A DNA stretch of 64,000 nucleotides from Merdimonas sp963929015 (GTDB lineage: Bacteria; Bacillota; Clostridia; Lachnospirales; Lachnospiraceae): positions 17,513 to 81,512 of the forward strand of contig NZ_CAWVHE010000009.1 in NCBI RefSeq assembly GCF_963929015.1, written 5' to 3'. Below are positions 1 through 7,400 of this stretch, piece by piece. The notes under the pieces were generated by a model that was given only the letters and a program-made list of their open reading frames with translations, made no database searches and had not been told where the DNA came from. Every line of letters begins with the position of its first letter. Position 1 is the first letter of the stretch. The position numbers and the translations under genes were made by a program.

Positions 1-1182
1 GCGGTAGCGCTTCCGGACGGCAGGCACCTGCTGATGTATACCGGTGTGCTCCGGGAACGGCAGGCGGACGGCGGATACGGGGATATCCAGACTCAGTGTC
101 TTGCTGTAGGCGACGGTGTGGATTATGAAAAGTGTGAGATGAATCCGGTCCTGGATAAAGCGGACCTTCCGGAGGGAAGCAGTGCACATGATTTCCGGGA
201 TCCGAAAATATGGCAGAAAGAAGACGGCACATACTGCTGCGTGGTCGGAAGCCGGCCGGCAGACGGGAGCGGGCAGATATTATTATATACCAGCCCGGAT
301 GGATTCAAATGGAAGTTTAAGAGCATTCTGGCATCCAATCATAATCGTTTCGGAAAGATGTGGGAGTGTCCGGATTTCTTCAGACTGGACGGGAAATGGG
401 TGCTGCTCACAAGTCCGCAGGATATGCTGCCGAAAGGATTTGAATATCATAACGGAAACGGAACGCTCTGCCTGATCGGAGAATATGATGAAGAGACAGG
501 AACCTTTACAGAGCAGTATGATCAGGCCATTGATTATGGAATCGACTTCTATGCGACTCAGACGATCCTGACGCCGGACGGACGTCGGGTGATGATCGGC
601 TGGATGCAGAACTGGGATGCATGTGCGATCCGCTCGCCGGAAGAAAAATGGCTGGGGCAGATGAGCCTTCCGAGAGAGATTTTTATAAAGAACAACAGGC
701 TTTACCAGCGTCCGGTCAGAGAGCTGGAAGGGATGCGGAAGAATAAAACAGAGTACCGCAATGTTGCATTTACCGATGTGATACGGCTGGACGGGATCCG
801 GGGCAGAAGGATCGATCTGGAACTGACCCTCCGCCCCGGCGATTTAGAAAATATGTACCGGAAATTCGCGCTGCGTTTTGCTCAGGATGATACATACCAG
901 ACGGCGCTCAGTTTCCGTCCTCATGAATCCGTTCTTAAAATTGACAGGAAATTCTCCGGTTCCAGAAGAGCGATCATCCATCAGCGCAGGTGTCTGGTGA
1001 ACAGTAAAAACGGTGAACTGAAACTGCGGGTGATCCTTGACAGGTTCAGTGCAGAGGTCTTCATAAACGACGGTGAGCAGGTTATGACGGCGACAATCTA
1101 TACAGACCAGTCAGCGGAAGAGATTTCCTTTTTCGCAGACGGAGACGTAAATATCGATGTCGTGAAATATGATCTTGTATAG
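1..1182 (+). CDS. Glycoside hydrolase family 32 (sucrose-6-phosphate hydrolase / fructosidase), 5' end outside window
   Basis: The reading frame is open from the first base, so the N-terminus, including the usual WMNDPNG nucleophile motif, lies outside the window. What remains shows the GH32 stabiliser motif DFRDP (about base 190) and the acid/base motif WECPDFF, whose Glu is encoded at 364-366. A C-terminal beta-sandwich follows, ending with AEVFINDGEQVMT, typical of the family. GH32 enzymes cleave sucrose, sucrose-6-phosphate or fructans. No secretion signal can be judged without the N-terminus, so the choice between intracellular sucrose-6-phosphate hydrolase and fructanase is open. The family call is firm; the substrate is inferred. 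Confidence 0.9.
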   Translation, partial: AVALPDGRHLLMYTGVLRERQADGGYGDIQTQCLAVGDGVDYEKCEMNPVLDKADLPEGSSAHDFRDPKIWQKEDGTYCCVVGSRPADGSGQILLYTSPDGFKWKFKSILASNHNRFGKMWECPDFFRLDGKWVLLTSPQDMLPKGFEYHNGNGTLCLIGEYDEETGTFTEQYDQAIDYGIDFYATQTILTPDGRRVMIGWMQNWDACAIRSPEEKWLGQMSLPREIFIKNNRLYQRPVRELEGMRKNKTEYRNVAFTDVIRLDGIRGRRIDLELTLRPGDLENMYRKFALRFAQDDTYQTALSFRPHESVLKIDRKFSGSRRAIIHQRRCLVNSKNGELKLRVILDRFSAEVFINDGEQVMTATIYTDQSAEEISFFADGDVNIDVVKYDLV

Positions 1183-1262
1183 GATACTATATGGCGGAAT
1201 CGTATCGTCCATTCGTTCCTGCGGACAGAAAACCCCATGTATCCTGGAGAATGAAACGGAGT

Positions 1263-1297
1263 GGGTAATTACCAGAAGATCAAATGGTAATTACCCG
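1263..1297. terminator. Hairpin after the GH32 gene
   Basis: An 11-bp perfect inverted repeat (GGGTAATTACC / GGTAATTACCC) with a 13-nt loop lies 80 bases after the GH32 stop and just before the promoter of the next gene. The U-tract on the plus strand is poor (GCTTCTT), so termination is probable but weak. The arm is itself nearly palindromic, so a protein-binding role is possible. Confidence 0.5.
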
Positions 1298-1301
1298 CTT
1301 C

Positions 1302-1354
1302 TTGACATTTACACAAAACGGATGTAAGATAGTCCATAGTATTTAGAGTTCTAA
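1302..1354 (+). promoter_or_regulatory. Promoter and operator of the marR gene
   Basis: TTGACA (1302-1307), a 17-nt spacer and TAAGAT (1325-1330) make a strong vegetative promoter. Immediately downstream, at the expected transcript start, lies the palindrome TTAGAGTTCTAA (1343-1354). A nearly identical perfect palindrome recurs at 1818-1829, after the MarR gene. This fits autorepression by the MarR protein. Confidence 0.75.
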
Positions 1355-1371
1355 TTAAAGGATGGCAGATT

Positions 1372-1800
1372 ATGAATGAGAAAAGTATTATGGAAAAATA
1401 TGATAAACTGAATCGGAAAATGCAGCGGTATTTTTCCAGCTTTTTTACAGGGACGGCGGTGACCAGCATTCAGGCATTGGTGCTGCAGTATCTTATTGTT
1501 GAAACCAAGAAAAGGGATGTTTTTCCGAAGGACCTGGAAGAGTTCCTGGAGATCAAGCCATCTTCTGTTACAAGCCTGATCAGCAATTTAGAGCGTAACG
1601 GTTATCTGCGCAGGGAAAGTCTGGCGAAGGACGGACGTTACAAAAAGCTTGTTCTGACAGAGAAAACAATGGAAATGGAAGAGGAAATAGAAAAGTGTAT
1701 TGACAGTTATATGAAAAATATGTTTCTGGGAATATCAGAAGATGATCTGAAAGTATTTGAAAAAGTGATACTGCAGATGACGGAAAATACGGGCAGGTAA
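1372..1800 (+). CDS. MarR-family transcriptional regulator
   Basis: 142 residues, the normal MarR length. The winged helix-turn-helix occupies about residues 35-95: the recognition region reads KPSSVTSLISNLERNGYLRRE, followed by the wing with DGRYKKLVLTEKT. Flanking helices form the dimer interface. MarR proteins usually repress a neighbouring efflux gene and release DNA on ligand binding. The next gene is a MATE exporter start, now truncated, which suggests this was a regulator/efflux pair. Matching palindromes upstream (1343-1354) and downstream (1818-1829) support regulation of both genes. Start ATG at 1372 is preceded by a weak AAAGGA. Confidence 0.88.
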   Translation: MNEKSIMEKYDKLNRKMQRYFSSFFTGTAVTSIQALVLQYLIVETKKRDVFPKDLEEFLEIKPSSVTSLISNLERNGYLRRESLAKDGRYKKLVLTEKTMEMEEEIEKCIDSYMKNMFLGISEDDLKVFEKVILQMTENTGR

Positions 1801-1817
1801 TTTTTTTAAACAAATAC

Positions 1818-1829
1818 TTAGAATTCTAA
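1818..1829. promoter_or_regulatory. Perfect palindromic operator between marR and the MATE fragment
   Basis: TTAGAATTCTAA is a perfect 12-bp palindrome, one base different from TTAGAGTTCTAA upstream of the MarR gene. It sits 40 bases before the MATE start codon. It is most simply read as a second MarR operator. Confidence 0.65.
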
Positions 1830-1868
1830 ATAATGAAACATTTAACAGCAAAAGGAGGAATTTTAACT

Positions 1869-2102
1869 ATGAATCAGACTACAACAGCCGCAAATCCTCT
1901 TGGGTATGAACGGATTGGAAAATTACTGAGGAGTTATGCGATTCCCAGTATCATTTCTTTGATCATCAACTCTCTCTATAATATGGTTGACCAGATTTTT
2001 ATCGGCCGGGGAGTAGGATTTCTTGGAAACGGAGCTACAAATATCATTGCGCCGATTACAATGATAGCCATTGCGATCGGCTCTTTATTTGGTACACGGT
2101 AA
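1869..2102 (+). pseudogene. MATE efflux transporter, N-terminal fragment
   Basis: 77 residues, from ATG 1869 behind a strong AAAGGAGG (1851-1857). The typical MATE opening is present (IGKLLRSYAIPSIISLIINSLYNMVDQIFIGRGVG, covering the first transmembrane helix), followed by the start of helix 2 (IIAPITMIAIAIGSLFG). The frame then ends abruptly, whereas MATE proteins have about 450 residues and twelve helices. The break coincides with a hairpin and unrelated sequence from 2100 on, so the rest was lost to insertion or deletion. Being paired with a MarR regulator is a classic multidrug-efflux arrangement. Confidence 0.85.
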
Positions 2103-2127
2103 ATTCTCAGTACCGTGTACGTTTTTT
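2092..2127 (+). terminator. Intrinsic terminator at the MATE truncation point
   Basis: GTACACGGTA (2092-2101) pairs perfectly with TACCGTGTAC (2111-2120), followed by GTTTTTT. The left arm supplies the last codons and stop of the MATE fragment, so the hairpin arrived with the foreign sequence that truncated the gene. Confidence 0.7.
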
Positions 2128-2259
2128 CGGCTTTTCAGAGTGTTTATCCTTTGGTGAGAATGACGGACTCATTTTCCATCGGGTTCGCTTTTTCTTTTGG
2201 TTTGCGGTACAATAGTCCCAGCAAAACAAAGGAGCACCGAACATGACGAAGATCTACTC

Positions 2260-2418
2260 ACCGGAACCAACAGTGGTGAAGGTGAAGGGCTTTTGTTCTA
2301 TGGAAGCACTATCATTCCGTTCAAGGATAAGTTCGATAAGACATTGAAGCTTTACTCACTCATGACTACTAAGCCGGAGGAGGTTGAAGCCAGAAAGCAG
2401 AAGGAAATGGAAGAATAA
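2260..2418 (+). pseudogene. Remnant of a conjugation ATPase C-terminus (VirB4-like)
   Basis: About 50 codons in one frame read GEGEGLLFYGSTIIPFKDKF, then DKTLKLYSLMTTKPEEV, ending KEMEE and a stop. From memory this resembles the extreme C-terminus of VirB4-type ATPases in clostridial conjugative elements, where a short strand precedes IPF..F and MTT.P.E. No upstream part of the gene is present: a promoter-like stretch (TACAAT at about 2210) and an out-of-frame ATG at 2243 precede it. Family assignment is moderate and rests on this short tail only. Confidence 0.5.
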
Positions 2419-2441
2419 TTGTGAAAAGAGTGTGTGAATTA

Positions 2442-2490
2442 TTGACTAGAGCCTCTCCTGATGGTATATTTAGATTACCCAACGGGTAAT
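2442..2490 (+). promoter_or_regulatory. Promoter and palindromic operator of the higBA-like operon
   Basis: TTGACT (2442-2447), a 17-nt spacer and TATATT (2465-2470) form a near-consensus promoter. A perfect palindrome ATTACCC-AAC-GGGTAAT (2474-2490) covers the expected transcription start. This is the arrangement expected for autorepression by the antitoxin. Confidence 0.75.
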
Positions 2491-2508
2491 TTGAAAAGGA
2501 GGGCAAAC

Positions 2509-2868
2509 GTGCAGCTACTATACAATAACAGTAAAGTTCAGAAACAATGTACCGATTTAAAAACTGCAAAAAAGTTGTTTGGCGGGAATGCTGCATTAGC
2601 AACCAGCCTATTTGCCCGAATAAATGCTATGCAGCAGGCGAGTGTAATTAAGGATATAGTAATGATGCCGACGTTTCATTTTCATAAGTTGAGTGGCAAT
2701 ATGGATGGATTTTTTGCTATAGATGTAAAAACGAGAAGAGATCCATGGCGTATTATTATTCAGCCATTAGATGAGAATGAAGAACCTTATGATCCTTGTA
2801 ATATTGATGAAATTGCTGGTGTGGTTAGAATTGTTGAAGTAAAGGAGGTAAGTAACCATTATGAGTAA
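2509..2868 (+). CDS. higB: HigB/RelE-ParE-like toxin
   Basis: 119 residues from GTG 2509, which lies 5 bases after AAAAGGAGGG. The in-frame ATG at 2461 lies inside the promoter and cannot be the start. The sequence fits RelE/ParE-fold killer proteins of the HigB type: a helical N-terminus (TAKKLFGGNAALATSLFARI) and a C-terminal beta-sheet with FFAIDVKTRRDPWRIIIQPLDE, where basic residues could contact mRNA on the ribosome. It overlaps the antitoxin start by 8 bases, so the two are translationally coupled in toxin-first order, as in higBA loci. Function is inferred from family and context. Confidence 0.8.
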   Translation: MQLLYNNSKVQKQCTDLKTAKKLFGGNAALATSLFARINAMQQASVIKDIVMMPTFHFHKLSGNMDGFFAIDVKTRRDPWRIIIQPLDENEEPYDPCNIDEIAGVVRIVEVKEVSNHYE

Positions 2869-3940
2869 TTATATTGAATATAATGATAAGATTGCTTTTC
2901 ATCCTGGATACTATATCAAAGAAATCATTGAAGAAAGTGGACTTTCTCAGAAAGATTTTGCAAAACGATTAGATACCACGCCAAAGAATTTAAGTATTCT
3001 GGTACGTGGGGAGCAAAGCTTATCAATCGATATAGCCATGAAATTATCTCGAATGTTAGGGACTAGTGTTGACTACTGGCTGAATCTTCAGAAGAGCTAT
3101 GACGCTTTGATTGCTGAGTTTGAATCATCCAAGGAATTAGAGCAGGAAAGAAGAATTTTCAAGTACTTTCAGTACACATATTTCAGAGAGAATTTTGGAT
3201 TGCCTGATCTTCCGAGAAAAACAAATGAGCAGATTAAGTGCCTACGTGAATTTTTAAATGTTGCATCATTATCTGTTTTTACAAAGCAAAATATGGCAGT
3301 TAGTTTCCGAAGTGCATCTGAGGATATGAAAGAGGCTAATACTGCCAGAGCAAATGCAATGGTTCAGATCGCAATTAATCAGGCACTGAAGATAGAAGCA
3401 CCTAAGTTTGACAAAAAGAAGTTTGAAAAAGCTGTTGATTATGCATTGACATTAACAACACAGCATGGTGATTTTTATCCACTGATTAGGAAGGCCTTTG
3501 AAGATGCGGGAGTAATATTCGTAATACTTCCAAATCTTCCGGGTTCAGGAATAAATGGTGCAACCAAGAAGATTGGGCAGAATGTAATGCTGATGGTGAA
3601 TGACAGACGTTTCTATTCAGATACATTTTGGTTTACTCTGTTCCATGAGATTGGCCATATTATTAATGGTGATTATGGAATTACGTTTGAAAATGAGCAC
3701 GCTGGCCAGGAGGATGCAGCAGATAAATATGCGGAAGACAAATTGATTCCTCCGGGAGAATATGAGGCTTTCGTTAAAATGAATGAGTTTAGCGAAAATG
3801 CTATCCGCAGATTTGCTGAAAGAATTGACAGAGATCCGGGTATTGTCCTTGGCCGCTTGCAAAATGATCAGATTGTTCCATTTACAAATGTTGTACTGTC
3901 AAAAGCATTAAGACACAAATACAAAGTAATAACATCATAA
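2861..3940 (+). CDS. higA: HigA-type antitoxin fused to an ImmA/IrrE metallopeptidase
   Basis: 359 residues from ATG 2861 behind AAAGGAGG. Residues about 15-75 are a HigA-type helix-turn-helix (HPGYYIKEIIEESGLSQKDFAKRLDTT...). The C-terminal half is an ImmA/IrrE (COG2856) peptidase domain with the zinc motif HEIGH at residues 262-266. A downstream EDAADKYAED supplies the usual third ligand region. HigA antitoxins are normally about 100 residues, and this longer form adds a protease, suggesting that antitoxin or repressor turnover may be built in. It should bind the palindrome at 2474-2490 and repress its own operon. Confidence 0.85.
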   Translation: MSNYIEYNDKIAFHPGYYIKEIIEESGLSQKDFAKRLDTTPKNLSILVRGEQSLSIDIAMKLSRMLGTSVDYWLNLQKSYDALIAEFESSKELEQERRIFKYFQYTYFRENFGLPDLPRKTNEQIKCLREFLNVASLSVFTKQNMAVSFRSASEDMKEANTARANAMVQIAINQALKIEAPKFDKKKFEKAVDYALTLTTQHGDFYPLIRKAFEDAGVIFVILPNLPGSGINGATKKIGQNVMLMVNDRRFYSDTFWFTLFHEIGHIINGDYGITFENEHAGQEDAADKYAEDKLIPPGEYEAFVKMNEFSENAIRRFAERIDRDPGIVLGRLQNDQIVPFTNVVLSKALRHKYKVITS

Positions 3941-4029
3941 AGAAGTATGTAACTTGAGGTCGTCTACCGTTATCCACGATAGATGGCCTTATTTTTTTAT
4001 CCATTTGGGGAGAAAGGAAGTGAAAGCGA

Positions 4030-4435
4030 TTGGAGGAATTTAAGGCGAAAAGCCATGCGGTCAAAAAGATGACCCGAAAGGGACTTGTGGAAACAGATTC
4101 CAGAGAAGGGATAGTGAAGGAAACTGCGGAAGCAAAGTCCGATGGAAGGCGCATCAATGAGGCTGACTTTCAGTTAGAACGTTAAGGCGCCCAGTCCAGG
4201 GCTGATCCCGTAGATGATAAGCCGGTATCGGATGCTGCCTCGCGAAGAAAAAAGCAGATGGTATCGTGACAAAGAACAATCAGACATTTTACGTGATCAT
4301 CGACCGAAGTAAAAAGTATCTACTATTGCGTTCCTTACCATTAATCAGATTAACGAGGTGAATGGTCAGGGATTTACCAGAGAACGTATTGCATATGAAG
4401 AACTCAAAAAGGAAATAATATAAACTCCGGGAGGT
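4030..4435 (+). pseudogene. Conjugative-element gene remnants
   Basis: This stretch of more than 500 bases holds no complete gene but several coding scraps. From TTG 4030 to TAA 4185, 51 codons include KAKSHAVKKMTRKGLVETDSREG. Around 4250-4350 a second frame reads KADGIVTKNNQTFYVIIDR, and around 4320-4421 a third reads INQINEVNGQGFTRERIAYEELKKEII. The first two resemble parts of accessory proteins from clostridial integrative conjugative elements (CD1107/DUF4366-like, from memory). They are consecutive but in different frames, so the region is a decayed element, not a working gene. Confidence 0.45.
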
Positions 4436-4551
4436 TTAAATGGCAGCATTTATTGCACCTGTCAAGATTTCTATCCTAAATTCATTTTAGGCTTCTTGTA
4501 TCAAAATTTAATATCGGACTTTCTTCCGGTCTTTGACACCTTTTGAAGAAA

Positions 4552-4592
4552 AAAGTCTCGTAAGCCGCTTAAACAGCTGGCTGCGAGACTTT
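4552..4592. terminator. Bidirectional hairpin at the end of the transposase remnant
   Basis: AAAGTCTCG (4552-4560) pairs with CGAGACTTT (4584-4592) around an internal AGCC/GGCT stem. A-rich sequence before it and TTTTG after it give U-tracts on both strands. It lies 30 bases beyond the stop of the minus-strand transposase fragment. Confidence 0.6.
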
Positions 4593-4622
4593 TGTTGGTT
4601 TTACGAATGCACGTTACACTAT

Positions 4623-5172
4623 TTATTTTTTTGTCTGAGAGCAGATGTTTCTCATTTTTGCTATAGGTACGATCTGCTTGGATGTGCAAAAGCCAAATGC
4701 ATCATGTAGAGCATCTGTCAGTTCTGTCCTTGTATAGACCGGTTGGTATCCCTTTCCTTCGTATTTCATAAAATCCATCTCCTGCAAGGTTGGCAGTATT
4801 TGATCTATGGTGTATCTATCAGCAAGCTTCTTCTCAAGATAGCGGTAGACAATAAGTGAAATAAAACAGGTTATAAAGTGGGCGAGAATGCGCTCCTTGC
4901 GATTCAGATATACTGAGCGTGCTTCGAAATCGGTTTTCATTATCCTGAAGCATTCCTCTATTTCCCAGCGCCGCTTGTTTGCTTTCACAATGCTTGAGAT
5001 GCTTTCATCAAGGTTCGTACATACAGCATAGAAGCCATCGTATTTTTCTTCGTTCTCGATAATGGATTGATCGATATAACTGGAAGTTATCTCTGCTACT
5101 TCACCATCTTTTGTGGCATGGTCGGTTTTTATGAATCGCTTGGGATCGTTCTGTTTTTTCTTGCCGAAAGAT
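4623..5172 (-). pseudogene. IS1634/IS4-type transposase, C-terminal fragment
   Basis: About 183 codons are open on the minus strand with no usable start. The frame begins abruptly near 5172 (GKKKQNDPKRFIKTDHATKDG) and runs to a stop at 4623. The block NKRRWEIEECFRIMKTDFEARSV.... HFITCFISLIVYRYLEKKL is the conserved C-terminal part of IS1634-type DDE transposases, containing the E of the triad in the W.IE..FR.MK motif. The N-terminal half is missing, cut at the point where an A-rich repeat (5176-5207) begins. The copy cannot be active. Confidence 0.85.
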
Positions 5173-5175
5173 GTG

Positions 5176-5207
5176 AAAAATAGTGAAAAAATAGTGTAAT
5201 TTTAGTG
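5176..5207. repeat. A-rich repeat, copy 1 (matches 14868-14899)
   Basis: A 32-bp stretch built from TAGTG-A6-TAGTG-TAATTTTAGTG is repeated exactly, in the same orientation, at 14868-14899. Copy 1 abuts the cut end of the transposase fragment. The two copies bracket 9.7 kb that includes the Fic gene, the tRNA fragment, the methyltransferase operon and the LysR-AKR cluster. Confidence 0.7.
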
Positions 5208-5243
5208 AAAAAATGGGTTTCGTTAAAAGGAATGTTAAAAATA

Positions 5244-5299
5244 TATCTCCATCATGCTAATTGATATCACCGTCATTTGATGGTAAAATGATGGAGATA
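5244..5299 (+). promoter_or_regulatory. Fic gene promoter inside a 12-bp inverted repeat
   Basis: TTGATA (5261-5266), a 17-nt spacer and TAAAAT (5284-5289) make a good promoter. It is framed by perfect 12-bp arms TATCTCCATCAT (5244-5255) and ATGATGGAGATA (5288-5299); the right arm overlaps the -10 box. A regulator binding both arms would shut the promoter. Confidence 0.7.
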
Positions 5300-5322
5300 A
5301 TATTAAAATGAAGGAGATTTCG

Positions 5323-6369
5323 ATGAGAAGTTTTGATTATATAAAAACTCCGGAGCAATTGCTAAAACCTGAAATTGTTCAGATGGTCGGAAGCATTCAT
5401 GAGCATAAAGGTAAGCAGGAATTGTTCCTTGAAGCCAATATAGACGAATTGAAAACTCTGCTGGAAGTTGCTTTGATTCAAAGTACAGGGGCTTCTAACA
5501 GGATTGAAGGTATTTATACTACCGACAAACGTTTGGAAGAATTAGTAAGACAGAAAGCCGAACCACGTAACCGGTCTGAACAGGAAATATCCGGATACCG
5601 GGAAGTTCTTGCCACTATCCATGAAAGTTATGAGTATATTAATCCGAGACCCAATATTATTTTACAATTGCATCGGGATTTATACTCATATTCCGGAGGA
5701 AATGCTGGTGGAAATTATAAAAATTCGGATAATGTAATTGCAGAAACAGATGCAGAAGGTCATCAGAAAGCGCGTTTTATCCCGGTGCCGGCATTTCAGA
5801 CTCCAGAAGCTATGAATGAACTTTGTATAAATTTTCTGGAAGCATGGGAAGCAGATCGAATAGATAAGTTGATTCTTATCCCTATGTTTATTCTTGACTT
5901 TCTGTGTATCCATCCATTTAATGATGGAAATGGGCGAATGAGCCGCCTGTTAACACTTCTTTTGTTTTATAAAGCCGGCTATATTGTCGGAAAGTATGTC
6001 AGTGTTGAAATGCTGATTGAAAAGACAAAAGAAACTTATTATGAGGCATTACAGGAAAGTTCCAATGGATGGCACGAAAATGAAAACAGTTATGAGCCAT
6101 TTGTAAAATATTATCTGGGAATTATACTGAAAGCATACAGTGAGTTTGAGGGGCGTGTAGAGCACCTGAAAAACAGAAGCCTTTCAAAGCCGGATCGTAT
6201 AAAGGCAGTGATTGATAATAAGATAGGAAAAATTACCAAAAAAGAAATCATGGAGTTATGTCCGGATATAAGCAAGGTAACTGTAGAAAGGACCCTGACG
6301 GAACTGGTTAAAAGTGGATATATCGCAAAAGTAGGTGCCGGGCCGGCAACTGGATATGTTCGTATTTAA
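5323..6369 (+). CDS. Fic-domain protein (AMPylating enzyme family) with C-terminal winged helix
   Basis: 348 residues from ATG 5323, six bases after AAGGAG. The ATG at 5308 overlaps that ribosome site and is less likely. Around residue 54 the motif STGASNRIEG matches the Fic inhibitory helix (S/T)xxxE(G/N), so the enzyme is likely self-inhibited. The catalytic motif HPFNDGNGRMSR starts at His 197. The last 60 residues (KKEIMELCPDISKVTVERTLTELVKSGYIAKV) form a winged helix that could bind the operator palindrome upstream. Fic proteins of this build transfer AMP to a target protein; the target here is unknown. Confidence 0.9.
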   Translation: MRSFDYIKTPEQLLKPEIVQMVGSIHEHKGKQELFLEANIDELKTLLEVALIQSTGASNRIEGIYTTDKRLEELVRQKAEPRNRSEQEISGYREVLATIHESYEYINPRPNIILQLHRDLYSYSGGNAGGNYKNSDNVIAETDAEGHQKARFIPVPAFQTPEAMNELCINFLEAWEADRIDKLILIPMFILDFLCIHPFNDGNGRMSRLLTLLLFYKAGYIVGKYVSVEMLIEKTKETYYEALQESSNGWHENENSYEPFVKYYLGIILKAYSEFEGRVEHLKNRSLSKPDRIKAVIDNKIGKITKKEIMELCPDISKVTVERTLTELVKSGYIAKVGAGPATGYVRI

Positions 6370-6603
6370 ATCGGCTGTCGTGGTCGAAACACCATAGACA
6401 AATCAACAACAACGTTGTATAGTAATAATAGAAATCTGGTCAATTGAATATTGTTTATCATTCCCGCTTGTAAGGGGATGGTAGCCGGAAGATGATATCT
6501 GTCAGTAACAACAGAGCTTTCCCCGGATGTTAGCAGCTGCAAAGAATCTGCTAATTTTCAGGTCTTATCTGGTCTTGACAGGGATTGACAGAACCACAGA
6601 GCT

Positions 6604-6648
6604 CTCCTAAGCGGTAGGTCGGAGGTTCAAATCCTCTTAGCGACGCCA
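6604..6648 (+). tRNA. 3' half of tRNA-Arg(CCT): integration-site remnant
   Basis: The sequence from the anticodon loop CTCCTAA (6604-6610) onward is a normal tRNA 3' half: anticodon-stem strand GCGGT, short variable loop, T arm with loop TTCAAAT, acceptor strand TAGCGAC, discriminator G and encoded CCA (6646-6648). The 5' half is absent: bases before 6604 cannot pair with the anticodon stem or the acceptor. Such 3' halves are left when an element integrates into a tRNA gene. The preceding 230 bases (6370-6603) hold nothing recognisable. Confidence 0.8.
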
Positions 6649-6655
6649 AAAATTC

Positions 6656-6701
6656 CGCCGAAAACGTTGATTTTTCAAGGTTTTCGGCGTTTTCTTTTTC
6701 C
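6656..6701 (+). terminator. Intrinsic terminator behind the tRNA fragment
   Basis: CGCCGAAAAC (6656-6665) pairs with GTTTTCGGCG (6680-6689), followed by TTTTCTTTTT. This looks like the native terminator of the tRNA gene. Confidence 0.85.
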
Positions 6702-6930
6702 CAAGAAAAATCGAACACATAACAAACAGCGATTAGCAGGAAGCATTTTTGCTAATCAAACTGCCTCTCCTGCTAATTTGCCGAAAAATCATGCAAAAAA
6801 CCTTGCTAATCGAATGGGCGAATGTTACCGAGTAAAAGGCATTTTTTTGAAGTTTATTTCGTCCTTTTGCTGGCATATTTGAGGGGGTACTCCGCTTCTC
6901 GTATAATGATGCTGTAAGGAGGTGCATCGT

Positions 6931-7281
6931 ATGAGAGAAAAAACATTTCATGTTTATGTGGATAGCCATGATAGAAGCCTTTTGTTTGCCCGTGCATTTC
7001 TGAAAAATGCGCCGATCATTCTTCTGGATGAAGCTACTGCTTCCCTGGATGTGGAGAATGAAACTCTGATACAGACAGCCCTTTCCCGTCTGATCGCAGA
7101 TAAAACCGTTCTGGCTATCGCCCACAGGATGCGTACCGTAGCCGGAGCAGATAAGATCGTTGTCCTTTCTGATGGCACCGTGGCAGAAGAAGGATCACCA
7201 AAGGATCTGGAAGAAAAGAATGGTGTGTATACTCATATGGTAAAACTGCAGACAGAAAGCCAGAATTGGAAACTTGCGTGA
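6931..7281 (+). pseudogene. ABC-transporter ATPase C-terminal fragment joined to a foreign start
   Basis: 116 codons from ATG 6931, which has its own promoter (TTTGAG 6878, TATAAT 6902-6907) and a strong AAGGAGG. The first 15 residues (MREKTFHVYVDSHDR) are unrelated to ABC proteins. From about residue 18 the protein is the end of an exporter ATPase: ARAFLKNAPIILLDEATASLD (Walker B and D-loop), then the H-loop AHRM and the typical tail IVVLSDGTVAEEGSPKDLEEKNGVY. Walker A, Q-loop and signature motif are missing, so it cannot hydrolyse ATP. A recombination scar lies near 6975. Confidence 0.85.
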
Positions 7282-7342
7282 AGAAGTCTCTAAAAGATAT
7301 CTTATAGGAATTGAAAGAGCAATTTGAGTAGAAAAAATTTTT

Positions 7343-7385
7343 AATTCTGTTAGAATAAATGGAAAAGAGGTTAGCGATAGCTAAC
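7343..7385 (+). promoter_or_regulatory. Two palindromes before the methyltransferase operon
   Basis: A loose palindrome TTCTGTTAGAA centred near 7350 contains a TAGAAT -10-like box, and a perfect inverted repeat GTTAGC-GATA-GCTAAC lies at 7370-7385. Both sit directly before ATG 7401. The second has the size and symmetry of TetR-type operators. No matching regulator gene is adjacent. Confidence 0.5.
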
Positions 7386-7400
7386 TTAAAGAGGCAGATT

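Noticed and set aside
2243..2347. Short frame from ATG 2243 reading MTKIYSPEPTVVKV
   Set aside because: It ends after 34 codons within the conjugation-ATPase tail of another frame, and I know no matching family. Likely a chance join at a deletion point.
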